54,617 nucleotides of DNA from contig ONGP01000019.1 in NCBI GenBank assembly GCA_900317405.1, positions 1 to 54,617 on the forward strand, given 5' to 3'. The position numbers and the translations under genes are program-made. The first letter of the stretch is position 1. Each line of letters starts with the position of its first letter. The notes beneath the pieces are model-generated. The model was not told the DNA's origin, searched no databases, and was given only the letters and a program-made list of their open reading frames with translations. Source of the DNA: an uncultured Prevotella sp. GTDB taxonomy: Bacteria > Bacteroidota > Bacteroidia > Bacteroidales > Bacteroidaceae. This document shows, one piece after another, positions 20,568 to 28,587 of the stretch.

Positions 20568-21758
20568 TTAATCCTTAATAATACCCTGCTCTACGAAAAT
20601 CTTCTTGAGGGCTACTACCGAACGGTCAACCTGTTCCTTGGTGTGAGTAGCCATCAGAGCGTAGCGCACCAGAGTGTCCTGAGGTGCACATGCAGGTGGT
20701 ATTACGGGGTTGATAAACACACCAGCCTTGAATGCCAATGCGGTTACCAGGAATGTCTTGTCTACATCGCGCACGTAAAGAGGTATGATAGGACTCTCGG
20801 TTTCGCCGATCTCGAATCCTTCCTCGCGGAAACGCTTCAAGGCATAGTTGGTAACATCCCACAGAGCCTGGATGCGCTCTGGCTCCTGCTGAATGATGTG
20901 CAGAGCCTCGAGTGCTGCGGCTGTGGCAGCAGGAGTGTTAGATGCCGAGAAGATGTAAGTGCGGCAAGTGTGGCGCAGATAGTTGATAGTATCCCAGTCG
21001 GCTGCGATGAAACCACCGATAGAAGCCAGCGACTTAGAGAATGTACCCATGATGAGGTCGACCTCGTCGGTAAGTCCGAAGTGATCGCAAACACCACGGC
21101 CCTGCTTACCAAATACACCGATACCATGAGCCTCGTCGACCATGATAGAGCAGTTGTACTTGTGCTTGAGCTCAACGATAGCAGGCAGATTAGCCAGGTC
21201 GCCCTCCATAGAGAACACACCGTCGACCACAATGAGCTTAACAGCCTCCTGTGGCAACTTCTGCAGTACGCGCTCCAGGTCGGCCATGTCGTTGTGCTTG
21301 TAGTGCAACTGACGGGCGAAAGCCAGACGACGACCATCAACGATAGATGCGTGGTCGCGATCGTCGCAGATCACGTAGTCGTCCTTGCTAAGCAGTGCGG
21401 GGATGACACCCTGATTGACTGAGAAACCTGTAGAGAGACAAAGACAGTCGTCCTTGCCGATAAACTTTGAAATCTCTTTTTCCAACTTAACGTGCAGGTC
21501 GAGCGTTCCGTTGAGGAAACGGCTACCGGCACAACCTGAACCGTACTTATCCAGAGCAGCCTTAGCGGCATCGATAATACGCTGGTCGCCAGTAAGACCT
21601 GTATAGGCATTTGAGCCGAACATCAGCACCTTGTGGCCACCCATCTCAACTTCCGTTCCCTGCTTTCCCTCAATCTCGCGGAAATAGGGATATACGTCAG
21701 CCTCCATAAACTTCTGTGGCTCACGATAATGCTTAAATCTTTCTTGTAACTGTCCCAT
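20568..21758 (-). CDS. spt: Serine palmitoyltransferase (alpha-oxoamine synthase)
   Basis: The 396-aa PLP enzyme of fold type I belongs to the KBL/AONS/SPT family. Key segments are GSNAYTGLTG, GSGCAGSRFLNGTLDLHVKLE, DDRDHASIVDG, VVDGVFSMEGD, VDEAHGIGVFG and the PLP Lys242 in GTFSKSLASIGGF. The N-terminal region MGQLQERFKHYREPQKFMEADVYPYFREIE matches the Bacteroidetes SPT group better than 2-amino-3-ketobutyrate CoA ligase. It would condense serine with palmitoyl-CoA as the first step of sphingolipid synthesis. The divergent lipid kinase gene supports a lipid role. A 2-amino-3-ketobutyrate ligase remains the main alternative. Confidence 0.87.
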   Translation of the reverse strand: MGQLQERFKHYREPQKFMEADVYPYFREIEGKQGTEVEMGGHKVLMFGSNAYTGLTGDQRIIDAAKAALDKYGSGCAGSRFLNGTLDLHVKLEKEISKFIGKDDCLCLSTGFSVNQGVIPALLSKDDYVICDDRDHASIVDGRRLAFARQLHYKHNDMADLERVLQKLPQEAVKLIVVDGVFSMEGDLANLPAIVELKHKYNCSIMVDEAHGIGVFGKQGRGVCDHFGLTDEVDLIMGTFSKSLASIGGFIAADWDTINYLRHTCRTYIFSASNTPAATAAALEALHIIQQEPERIQALWDVTNYALKRFREEGFEIGETESPIIPLYVRDVDKTFLVTALAFKAGVFINPVIPPACAPQDTLVRYALMATHTKEQVDRSVVALKKIFVEQGIIKD

Positions 21759-21799
21759 TCCTATTAGGTATAGTCTTTTTATTTTTAAATTTCAGGGTG

Positions 21800-21807
21800 C
21801 AAAGATA
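21800..21807 (-). promoter_or_regulatory. -7 box of the spt gene
   Basis: Plus-strand CAAAGATA reads TATCTTTG on the minus strand, 42 bp before the ATG at 21758. Confidence 0.55.
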
Positions 21808-21902
21808 CACATTTTTTGGTAAAACGTGCAAGAAAATCATAAATAATGATTGTTTTTTCCAAATTTCTTGTTTTTTTGCGGTATTTATTCACCTAAAAAT
21901 CG

Positions 21903-21910
21903 TAAATTTG
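21903..21910 (+). promoter_or_regulatory. -7 box of the lipid kinase gene
   Basis: TAAATTTG matches TAnnTTTG and sits 10 bp before the ATG at 21920. It rules out longer upstream in-frame starts. Confidence 0.55.
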
Positions 21911-21919
21911 CACACGATT

Positions 21920-22957
21920 ATGACGGAAAAGAGAAAAATTACATTCATCCTGAACCCGAAATCGGGTACCACTTCGAAGGCAGAGGTACCCGCCCTGATA
22001 GAACAAATTCTGAATAAAGATCTGTTCAGCACCGAAATATGCTTTACCGAATATCGCGGGCATGCTGCCGAGATAGCAAAGGCTAAAGCCAAGGAGGGTG
22101 TAGACATAGTTGTGGCCGTGGGTGGCGACGGCACTGTGAACGAGGTGGCCCGATCGCTGGTACACACCGACACGGCGCTGGCCATAGTGCCATGTGGCAG
22201 TGGCAACGGACTGGCACGACACCTGTGCCTGCCGATGGACATAAAGAAGGCCATCACGATAATTAACAGTTGCAAGATAGAGTCGTTCGACTATGGTGTG
22301 ATAAACGGTATGCCATTTTTCTGCACATGCGGCATGGGATTCGACGCGTTTATCTCGCTGAAGTTTGCCGAAGCTGGCAAGCGCGGACCTATCACCTACG
22401 TAGAGACCGTGCTGAAGGAGGGACTGAAATACAAACCCGAGACCTACGAGGTGACCGACGACACAGGAGCCCGCAAGTACAAGGCATACCTGATAGCATG
22501 TGCCAATGCATCGCAGTATGGCAACAATGCATATATAGCCCCAGGCGCTACGATGAAGGACGGCGAGATGGACGTGATTGTGATGGAGCCGTTTACAGCT
22601 CTGGATGCTCCACAGATAGCTGCCGACCTGTTTATGAAGACGCTGGGCAACAACTCGAAGATAAAGACTTTCCGCACCAAAAATCTACACATCACGCGCA
22701 AACAGCCTGGAGCCATACACTATGATGGCGACCCGATAATGACCGACGCCGAGATAGACGTACATATGGAGCCGCAGGGCATAAAGATTCTGGTGAATCC
22801 TAATGCGAGCGAGGATGCGGGACAGCCCAACCCTGTGCTGAACGCATTCAGCGACTTCTTTAATAATATAAATAATGTACGCGAGGACATAGAACGACAG
22901 GGGCATCGTTTCCAGGTGATTAACAAAGTGCTGCTCCGCAAATTAACCAAACTATAA
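21920..22957 (+). CDS. Diacylglycerol kinase-like lipid kinase (DgkB/YegS family)
   Basis: The 345-aa cytosolic protein begins MTEKRKITFILNPKSGT. It carries the nucleotide-binding GGDGTVNEVARSL (residues 68-80), then the substrate loop VPCGSGNGLARHL and GMGFDAFISLKF, all diagnostic of the DAGK catalytic domain. It phosphorylates a lipid hydroxyl, either diacylglycerol or a sphingoid/ceramide. The divergent spt gene makes a sphingolipid substrate plausible, but that is inference from context. The last 60 residues extend past the domain and contain a helical tail. Confidence 0.88.
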   Translation: MTEKRKITFILNPKSGTTSKAEVPALIEQILNKDLFSTEICFTEYRGHAAEIAKAKAKEGVDIVVAVGGDGTVNEVARSLVHTDTALAIVPCGSGNGLARHLCLPMDIKKAITIINSCKIESFDYGVINGMPFFCTCGMGFDAFISLKFAEAGKRGPITYVETVLKEGLKYKPETYEVTDDTGARKYKAYLIACANASQYGNNAYIAPGATMKDGEMDVIVMEPFTALDAPQIAADLFMKTLGNNSKIKTFRTKNLHITRKQPGAIHYDGDPIMTDAEIDVHMEPQGIKILVNPNASEDAGQPNPVLNAFSDFFNNINNVREDIERQGHRFQVINKVLLRKLTKL

Positions 22958-22989
22958 TTTTATGGCCTACGGCAAAAACAAGAAGAATT

Positions 22990-23178
22990 ATGCAGGAGAT
23001 CGTTGTTTATCTGATACTTTTAGGAGCCGTGGGGTACGCCGCTTGGTGGGTGTATGAGCGGCTACGGAAGAGTGACGATCCGTGCGAAGGATGCACCGGA
23101 TGCCAGCTAAAAGAGCTGAAAGAGAGGGCAAAAGAGTGCGAGAAAAGGAAAAAATCGTGTTGTTGCACGAAAAAGTAG
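22990..23178 (+). CDS. FeoB-associated Cys-rich membrane protein
   Basis: The 62-aa protein has one transmembrane helix (residues 3-22, IVVYLILLGAVGYAAWWVYE), then a short cytosolic tail with DPCEGCTGCQLKE and a terminal SCCCTKK. This arrangement is that of the FeoB-associated Cys-rich family (PF12669-like), usually found near ferrous iron transporters. No feoB is in view here. It follows the lipid kinase by 32 bp and may share its transcript. Confidence 0.7.
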   Translation: MQEIVVYLILLGAVGYAAWWVYERLRKSDDPCEGCTGCQLKELKERAKECEKRKKSCCCTKK

Positions 23179-23187
23179 CAAAAAAAT

Positions 23188-23219
23188 TTGGTAGTCTCGA
23201 AAAAACTCACTACCTTTGC
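23188..23219 (+). promoter_or_regulatory. Promoter of tRNA-Cys
   Basis: TTTG at 23188-23191, exactly 20 bp, then TACCTTTG at 23212-23219. The mature tRNA begins about 40 bp downstream. Confidence 0.8.
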
Positions 23220-23258
23220 ACCCGCGTTTGAGAAAGCGCAATCGGTTTTTGGAAAATT

Positions 23259-23330
23259 GGTGCCTTGGATGAGTGGCTTAGTCAACGGTCTGCAAAACCG
23301 TCTACGGCGGTTCGAATCCGCCAGGCACCT
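23259..23330 (+). tRNA. tRNA-Cys (anticodon GCA)
   Basis: Acceptor GGTGCCT pairs with AGGCACC, with discriminator T. The D arm contains GAGTGGCTTAGTC. The anticodon stem ACGGT/ACCGT has loop CTGCAAA with anticodon GCA. The T arm is GGCGGTTCGAATCCGCC. No CCA is encoded. Confidence 0.95.
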
Positions 23331-23334
23331 CACG

Positions 23335-23364
23335 AAAAAACCTCCCAAATCGGGAGGCTTTTTT
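23335..23364. terminator. Bidirectional terminator
   Basis: CCTCCC (23341-23346) and GGGAGG (23352-23357) form a stem with A6 before and T6 after. It serves tRNA-Cys on plus and the DUF1232 gene on minus. The stem-loop is identical, in the other orientation, to the terminator at 20513. Confidence 0.88.
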
Positions 23365-23382
23365 GTTTTATACCAATCTTGC

Positions 23383-23775
23383 TTATTCTTCCGGATCGAA
23401 GATGTCGCCCATCTCGGCTATCTCGTCCTCATCGAACCAGCGCGACAGCTTGCTCTTGGCCTGCTCTACGATATCGGGGTCGATGCCAGTCCACACCTTC
23501 TTAAGCACATACAGCAGTACGGCCAGGTCGTCGGTAAGTCCGGCGATGGGGATAGCATCGGGGATAACGTCGAGCGGACTGATCATATAGCCCAGAGCAC
23601 CAATGATGATAGCCTTATCGGTCTTGCTCACCTTGTCGCTCTGCAGAGTGTAGTACAGTATAAGCGCCGCATAGACTAGTTTAGCACCTGCACGCTTGGC
23701 TATGCGTGCAATCTTCTCAGTAAATTCCGACTGCGAAAACTTGTTCGCGTAACTCATAAAATCGGGTAATTCCAT
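23383..23775 (-). CDS. YkvA family (DUF1232) protein
   Basis: The 130-aa protein has a central DUF1232 segment, GALGYMISPLDVIPDAIPIAGLTDDLAVL, about residues 57-85. It is hydrophobic enough to associate with the membrane. An N-terminal helix precedes it and an acidic C-terminal tail (WFDEDEIAEMGDIFDPEE) follows. The biochemical function of the family is not known. It sits downstream of the DUF1460 gene on the same strand with a 23-bp gap, so it may end that operon. Confidence 0.88.
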   Translation of the reverse strand: MELPDFMSYANKFSQSEFTEKIARIAKRAGAKLVYAALILYYTLQSDKVSKTDKAIIIGALGYMISPLDVIPDAIPIAGLTDDLAVLLYVLKKVWTGIDPDIVEQAKSKLSRWFDEDEIAEMGDIFDPEE

Positions 23776-23798
23776 AATCTCTCTCCTTTTTGGTTAAG

Positions 23799-24668
23799 TT
23801 ATTTATTTATTCTTATTATTCTTATTCCAGTGTGCGACGGATGCTTCTGCAGATACTGATACATGGTCATGGGTTCGATGACCACCTTGTGGTGCAGTTG
23901 CGATGCGTTGAGCAGATGCAGACCGTCCTTGCGCCAGAGGGCAAAACCCAGGTGGGCGATGTCGAGTCCGGGCTTGCTGCATGTGATAGCAATGATGTCG
24001 CCATCCTTGATTACCGTGCGAAGCAGTTTGTGATTGCCCACAGCCTTCTTGGGGATATAGCGATACTTGGCACCCGACACCTGGCGCTCCATCTTAGCGA
24101 TGGTGCTTACGAACTCAGGATGCTCGCGGAGCGACTGATAGCTCTGCGGATGGGTGCTCATATAGCTTACACGGACATTCTGCACGGCTGTGAAGGGTGG
24201 ATTGGGCTGCTGAATCTCGGCGACCACACCAGCACGGGTGTTATCGGTGATCCACTCGGTGAAATAGTGCAGGCGCGACGTGTAGCCATTGATGATGCCA
24301 CCACGATAGCGCAGGTCAGTAAGCATATGCTTATAGGCAAACCATGAGTACTGGCCGTTCTGGGCGCAGAGTGTGAGTGCTGTTACGGTCTCAACCAGTG
24401 TGGTACAGTCGAGCTGACGGGTGTTAATGACCAGTCGCTCGTGCTTGTCGCCCTCCAGTGTGCTGGCCACGTAAGGTATGCCGATGAACTTCTGGGCGAA
24501 GTGCAATGGCAGACAGGTGGTGGCAGGCAGGTGCTTGGCCTCGGCCAGCAGTCGACAGATGGTGACGCTGTCAGAAGATTGTGCCCTGACATCATCGCTC
24601 CAACGTGCAGCACTAGCACTGACGCACATGGCTATACCTATTATAATATATACGATACGTTTCATCAT
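23799..24668 (-). CDS. DUF1460 (NlpC/P60-like amidase superfamily) protein
   Basis: The 289-aa exported protein has signal peptide MMKRIVYIIIGIAMCVSASA. The fold has the family Cys in RQLDCTTLVETVTAL (about residue 93), with a later His region in KPGLDIAHLGFALW. These suggest a papain-like peptidoglycan hydrolase, possibly an N-acetylmuramoyl-L-alanine amidase. The start ATG at 24668 overlaps the upstream DUF4421 stop as ATGA, showing translational coupling. The catalytic assignment is from the family. Confidence 0.85.
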   Translation of the reverse strand: MMKRIVYIIIGIAMCVSASAARWSDDVRAQSSDSVTICRLLAEAKHLPATTCLPLHFAQKFIGIPYVASTLEGDKHERLVINTRQLDCTTLVETVTALTLCAQNGQYSWFAYKHMLTDLRYRGGIINGYTSRLHYFTEWITDNTRAGVVAEIQQPNPPFTAVQNVRVSYMSTHPQSYQSLREHPEFVSTIAKMERQVSGAKYRYIPKKAVGNHKLLRTVIKDGDIIAITCSKPGLDIAHLGFALWRKDGLHLLNASQLHHKVVIEPMTMYQYLQKHPSHTGIRIIRINK

Positions 24669-25774
24669 GCTCTGTTTTTACGATACTTCTTTTTCAACAC
24701 AAAATTGTAGCCTATGTAGGCATTGAACGAGCCGAAGATATTGCTGGCCACGAATCGCGACGTGCGATAGTTGTTGGTGCGCAGGATGGCACTACAGCCG
24801 GCATACCAGCGGGTGTTGTTGTAGACAAGTCCGAAACGACCTATACCGTCGAGGTGGACCTTATCAAAAGTAAAACCGGTCTTATCGTCGGCCATCTCGC
24901 CGTAGCTCGTCTTATAGCACAGACCTACCTGTGCGCTGGCGCAGAACAGCCAGTTCTTGGCAAACACCCAGTTGTAGGCATATCCGCCCGACAGCATAAA
25001 GTCGCGATACTTGATGTCGCTGAACATCATGCCGCTATCAAGCTTAAGTTCCTGACCTTCGGGCATGCGCTCGCGCAGTGTCTGTTCCAGCTTGTCGTAG
25101 TTCATGTCGAGGGTATTGTCGGTATATCCCAAGCCAGCCATCCACGAACCGCAACTTATCTTCTGACAAGTGCTCTGACTGAATGCCGCAGGGTACGAGA
25201 ATCGGCCGTGATTGAAGATGTAATAGGCATTGAAACCCGTGATACCCACGTTGACACCAGCAAAGGGAACACCCTCGAACAGTGCTCCGTCGATGCCATA
25301 GCCCAGACGTGCATCGCGAATCTTATAGTCGTCGCCAGTGCGGCGATAAAACAGGTCGATGCCCACCTGCGATGAATAGATGCTGAGGTCGAACTCCTTG
25401 CGAAGTCCGTTCTGACTGAAGCCTATGTTCTTGATATCGAACGTGTAGCCCAGGAAGAACCATCGCCAACCGAAGTAAGGACCTATCTTGGTGAGTCCGT
25501 CGGGGGCCAGGCGCACGCTCTGGCCATTGCTGCTAAGCACAAAACTCTCGAAGGTGCGGGTAATCTGGCCCATCACGGTAAACTCGTAGTGCTGGGGCTC
25601 GATGTAGTCATCGTCGGTGCGGTCGAACCCGCGAACGGTGCGACGGATAAGGCCAAAATCTTCTTCGGCACGGGATATGGAATCGAGCGCAAGCGTGTCG
25701 AGTGGCTCGGCAGCACTGGCGCCAAGACACATCAGCAACGATAGCAGTAACACTTGCACTCTACTCATACACAC
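24665..25774 (-). CDS. DUF4421 outer-membrane protein
   Basis: The 369-aa protein has a signal peptide (MSRVQVLLLSLLMCLGASAA). A long series of amphipathic beta-strands with aromatic girdles follows (IGPYFGWRWFFLGYTFDI, YAYNWVFAKNWLFCASAQVGL), ending in a strand plus Lys/Arg tail. This is the DUF4421 family, predicted outer-membrane barrels of Bacteroidetes without known function. It lies between a Gfo/Idh/MocA gene (4-bp gap) and the coupled DUF1460 gene. The start is 25774 or 25768. Confidence 0.82.
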   Translation of the reverse strand: MCMSRVQVLLLSLLMCLGASAAEPLDTLALDSISRAEEDFGLIRRTVRGFDRTDDDYIEPQHYEFTVMGQITRTFESFVLSSNGQSVRLAPDGLTKIGPYFGWRWFFLGYTFDIKNIGFSQNGLRKEFDLSIYSSQVGIDLFYRRTGDDYKIRDARLGYGIDGALFEGVPFAGVNVGITGFNAYYIFNHGRFSYPAAFSQSTCQKISCGSWMAGLGYTDNTLDMNYDKLEQTLRERMPEGQELKLDSGMMFSDIKYRDFMLSGGYAYNWVFAKNWLFCASAQVGLCYKTSYGEMADDKTGFTFDKVHLDGIGRFGLVYNNTRWYAGCSAILRTNNYRTSRFVASNIFGSFNAYIGYNFVLKKKYRKNRA

Positions 25775-25778
25775 GGGT

Positions 25779-26771
25779 TTAAAGTTTGCCCAGGATGCGG
25801 TCCATAACCCAGTTTACAGGGGTGGCCGACACGCTGGTACACTCGCACACGCCCAGTCCCTGCAGGTGTTCTATCACATTCTTGATGATAGGATACTGCA
25901 CGTAAGGGGGATTGGGCACGGTGATGCGTTCCTCGCCCTGGGTGGTCTGCAGGCGGATGGGGGTATAGTCGAACACAGAGAAACTTACCTGACCCTCGGT
26001 GCCGATAATCTCGATACAGTCTTCGCGGGCACTCTCGTGGGCCACGTAGCACCACGAACCGCTGCCAGGCAGACCGTTTTCAAACTGGAAACATGCACTC
26101 ACTGAGTCCTCGGCTTTGTAGAGTCCGCCACGATTGCTACATATGCCGCGAGCCTCGAGGATAACTCCAAAGAGGTCTTGCAGAATGTCGAGCTGATGCG
26201 GAGCCATATCGTAGAAGTAGCCGCCTCCGGCGATATCGGGTTGCAGTCGCCAGGGCAGTGGCTCGTGATTGGCGATAGCATCGAGGTCGGCTTGTCGCGG
26301 AGGTTCGGTATAACGTATCTGCACATTGATAATCTTACCTATCTGTCCACTATTCACTATGTCGCGAACCTTCTGGAAATAAGGCAGATAGCGGCGATAG
26401 TAGGCACAGAAACAGGGCACGCCGGTCTGCTCGCTGATGCGATTGATACGGGCGCAGTCCTCGTAGCTTGCGGCCAGAGGTTTCTCTACATAAACAGGTT
26501 TGCCGGCCTTCATGGCCATGATGGCATAAGTGGCATGACTTGATGGCGGTGTGGCCACATATACGGCATTCACATCAGGATCGTCTATCATCTCTTGTGC
26601 ATCGGTATACCACTTGGCTATACCGTGCTCAACGGCATAAGTGCGAGCATGCTTCTCAGTGCGGCTCATCACAGCCACCACACTAGAGCCTTCAACATCG
26701 CTGAATGCGGGTCCGCTCTTCTTCTCGGTAACCTCGCCACAGCCTATAAAACCCCACCTTAATAATTTCAT
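25779..26771 (-). CDS. Gfo/Idh/MocA family oxidoreductase
   Basis: The 330-aa protein has an N-terminal NAD(P)-binding Rossmann fold (WGFIGCGEVTE, residues 6-16) and the family EKP motif (YVEKPLA, residues 94-100). The C-terminal alpha/beta domain has GGGYFYDMAPHQLDIL with the conserved His. It oxidises or reduces a sugar or cyclitol ring carbon with NAD(P). The substrate cannot be told from sequence. It is first in the operon with DUF4421 and DUF1460, which suggests an envelope-related sugar. The -7 box TATCTTTG on minus is at 26789-26796. Confidence 0.9.
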   Translation of the reverse strand: MKLLRWGFIGCGEVTEKKSGPAFSDVEGSSVVAVMSRTEKHARTYAVEHGIAKWYTDAQEMIDDPDVNAVYVATPPSSHATYAIMAMKAGKPVYVEKPLAASYEDCARINRISEQTGVPCFCAYYRRYLPYFQKVRDIVNSGQIGKIINVQIRYTEPPRQADLDAIANHEPLPWRLQPDIAGGGYFYDMAPHQLDILQDLFGVILEARGICSNRGGLYKAEDSVSACFQFENGLPGSGSWCYVAHESAREDCIEIIGTEGQVSFSVFDYTPIRLQTTQGEERITVPNPPYVQYPIIKNVIEHLQGLGVCECTSVSATPVNWVMDRILGKL

Positions 26772-26788
26772 AAACTAAAAATTTGCTG

Positions 26789-26796
26789 CAAAGATA
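26789..26796 (-). promoter_or_regulatory. -7 box of the Gfo/Idh/MocA operon
   Basis: Plus-strand CAAAGATA reads TATCTTTG on minus, 18 bp before the ATG at 26771. Confidence 0.55.
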
Positions 26797-26839
26797 AAAA
26801 AAATCCGTGTAATCCGTGTAATCGATAACAAAAAAATGG

Positions 26840-26847
26840 TATCTTTG
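26840..26847 (+). promoter_or_regulatory. -7 box of the membrane-protein/hisB operon
   Basis: TATCTTTG lies 24 bp before the ATG at 26871. A short direct repeat (CCGTGTAAT twice, near 26803-26820) precedes it. Confidence 0.55.
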
Positions 26848-26870
26848 CACGCGAAAATAAGATATTTGCG

Positions 26871-27485
26871 ATGGAAAAGGATAAAAAAGAGATAGAAATC
26901 AAGGTGCGCAGCAGTCAGGCTTGCATACGCGAGGGCTACCAGCTGTACAGCGCCAACTTCCGCAAGATATTCCGTGCCACATGGTGGTCGGCACTGGTGT
27001 TTGCCCTGATATCAGCAGTGGCTCAGGCCCTGCCTGTACTGGTTTCCCCCACCCTGCTGTTGCCAGCCATGGTGCTGGGCGTGGTGGCCGTTATAGCATG
27101 GATAGTAGCTGCCAAGTGGCGACTTCGCAAGCGACAGATGCTTAAGCCCGTCGCCGTGCGTAGCGGCTCGTGGCTTCGCCATCTGGGCAAACTCACACTG
27201 GTATCGCTGGTGTGCCTATTTATCGTAGCCATACTGGCCCTGCTCACATCGCTGCCCGCAGTGATTCTGATCACAGCCAACTGGCAGTCGCAGATAGGTA
27301 TGCTCAACGGCGATGCATCGGGCATGCCCGACACAGTGAAATGGATGAGTCTGGGTGCATTTGCGATAGCAGGATTTATCCAGGCCTACGTATGGCTTAC
27401 AATGGTTCTGCCGCTATATCTGGCCAAGATATCGATAAGCGTTCAGGACAAGGAGAAAGAGGACTTCAATAAAAAGACAATATGA
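26871..27485 (+). CDS. Four-helix inner-membrane protein of unknown function
   Basis: The 204-aa protein has a charged cytosolic N-terminus ([15 protein letters not shown]). Four hydrophobic helices lie at about residues 37-57, 60-80, 108-134 and 160-184, with a basic loop at 82-92 (KWRLRKRQM). The C-terminal tail is charged. It ends 4 bp inside hisB (ATGA overlap), so the two are translationally coupled, although no link to histidine synthesis is evident. No family was recognised. Confidence 0.72.
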   Translation: MEKDKKEIEIKVRSSQACIREGYQLYSANFRKIFRATWWSALVFALISAVAQALPVLVSPTLLLPAMVLGVVAVIAWIVAAKWRLRKRQMLKPVAVRSGSWLRHLGKLTLVSLVCLFIVAILALLTSLPAVILITANWQSQIGMLNGDASGMPDTVKWMSLGAFAIAGFIQAYVWLTMVLPLYLAKISISVQDKEKEDFNKKTI

Positions 27486-28552
27486 AAAAAATTCTATTCA
27501 TCGACCGCGACGGAACACTGATCGAAGAGCCTGCCGACGAGCAGATTGACAGCTTCGAGAAACTTAAGTTTGTCAAGGGTGTATTCCGCAACCTGGCCTT
27601 TATCCGCGAAAAACTAGACTTCGAGTTTGTGATGGTTAGCAATCAGGACGGACTGGGCACCGATAGTTTCCCAGAGGATACATTCTGGCCTGTACACAAC
27701 TTCATACTGCAGACTCTTGAGGGCGAAGGCATAACATTCGACGAGATACTGATAGACCCTCACTTCCCTGAGGACAATGCCCCAACCCGCAAGCCTAACA
27801 CGGGTCTGGTGGAGAAATACATCAACAATCCCGAGTACGACATAGCCAATTCGTACGTCATCGGCGATCGCGAGACCGATCGTCAGTTTGCTAAGAACAT
27901 AGGATGTAAGTCGCTGATACTGAGCGACGAGGGCATCAGCTGGGCCAAGATAGCCGAACTGCTGTTTGCAGGCGAGCGCACGGCCGAGGTGAAGCGTACC
28001 ACCAAGGAGACCGACATCTGGGTGAAGGTTAACCTCGACGGATCGGGCAAGTGCGACATCAGCACTGGGCTGGGATTCTTCGACCACATGCTTGAGCAGA
28101 TTGGCAAGCACGGAATGATAGACCTGACCGTTCACACCAAGGGCGATCTTGAGGTAGACGAGCACCACACCATCGAGGACACAGCCATAGCTCTGGGCAA
28201 GTGCATACTTCAGGCCCTGGGCGACAAGCGTGGCATAGAGCGCTACGGATACTGCTTGCCGATGGACGATTGTCTGTGTTCGGCATGCTTGGATTTCGGT
28301 GGTCGCCCCTGGCTGGATTGGGATGCCGAGTTCCATCGCGAGAAGATAGGCGAAATGCCTACCGAGATGTTCCTGCACTTCTTTAAGAGCTTGAGCGATG
28401 CTGCCCGCATGAACCTTAACATCAAGGCCGAAGGACAGAATGAGCACCACAAGATAGAGGGCATATTCAAGGCCCTGGCGCGAGCACTGAAAATGGCAGT
28501 CCGTCGCGACATATATCACTACGAGCTACCATCCACCAAAGGTATGCTATAA
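27482..28552 (+). CDS. hisB: Bifunctional histidinol-phosphatase / imidazoleglycerol-phosphate dehydratase
   Basis: The 356-aa protein is a fusion of two steps of histidine synthesis. Residues 1 to about 165 are a HAD phosphatase with nucleophile Asp8 and Asp10 in FIDRDGTL, and [10 protein letters not shown] as the metal motif. Residues 170-356 are IGP dehydratase with the metal-binding repeats [28 protein letters not shown] and [17 protein letters not shown]. The length matches the E. coli fused enzyme. It is separated from other his genes in this window and coupled to an upstream membrane-protein gene. A bidirectional terminator follows. Confidence 0.96.
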   Translation: MKKILFIDRDGTLIEEPADEQIDSFEKLKFVKGVFRNLAFIREKLDFEFVMVSNQDGLGTDSFPEDTFWPVHNFILQTLEGEGITFDEILIDPHFPEDNAPTRKPNTGLVEKYINNPEYDIANSYVIGDRETDRQFAKNIGCKSLILSDEGISWAKIAELLFAGERTAEVKRTTKETDIWVKVNLDGSGKCDISTGLGFFDHMLEQIGKHGMIDLTVHTKGDLEVDEHHTIEDTAIALGKCILQALGDKRGIERYGYCLPMDDCLCSACLDFGGRPWLDWDAEFHREKIGEMPTEMFLHFFKSLSDAARMNLNIKAEGQNEHHKIEGIFKALARALKMAVRRDIYHYELPSTKGML

Positions 28553-28556
28553 AGAA

Positions 28557-28587
28557 AATCCCCAACCGCTTGGTTGGGGATTTATTT
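28557..28587. terminator. Bidirectional terminator between hisB and the esterase gene
   Basis: AATCCCCAACC (28557-28567) pairs with GGTTGGGGATT (28572-28582) around a 4-nt loop. T-rich sequence follows on plus, and the preceding A-rich run gives T-rich sequence on minus. Confidence 0.88.
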
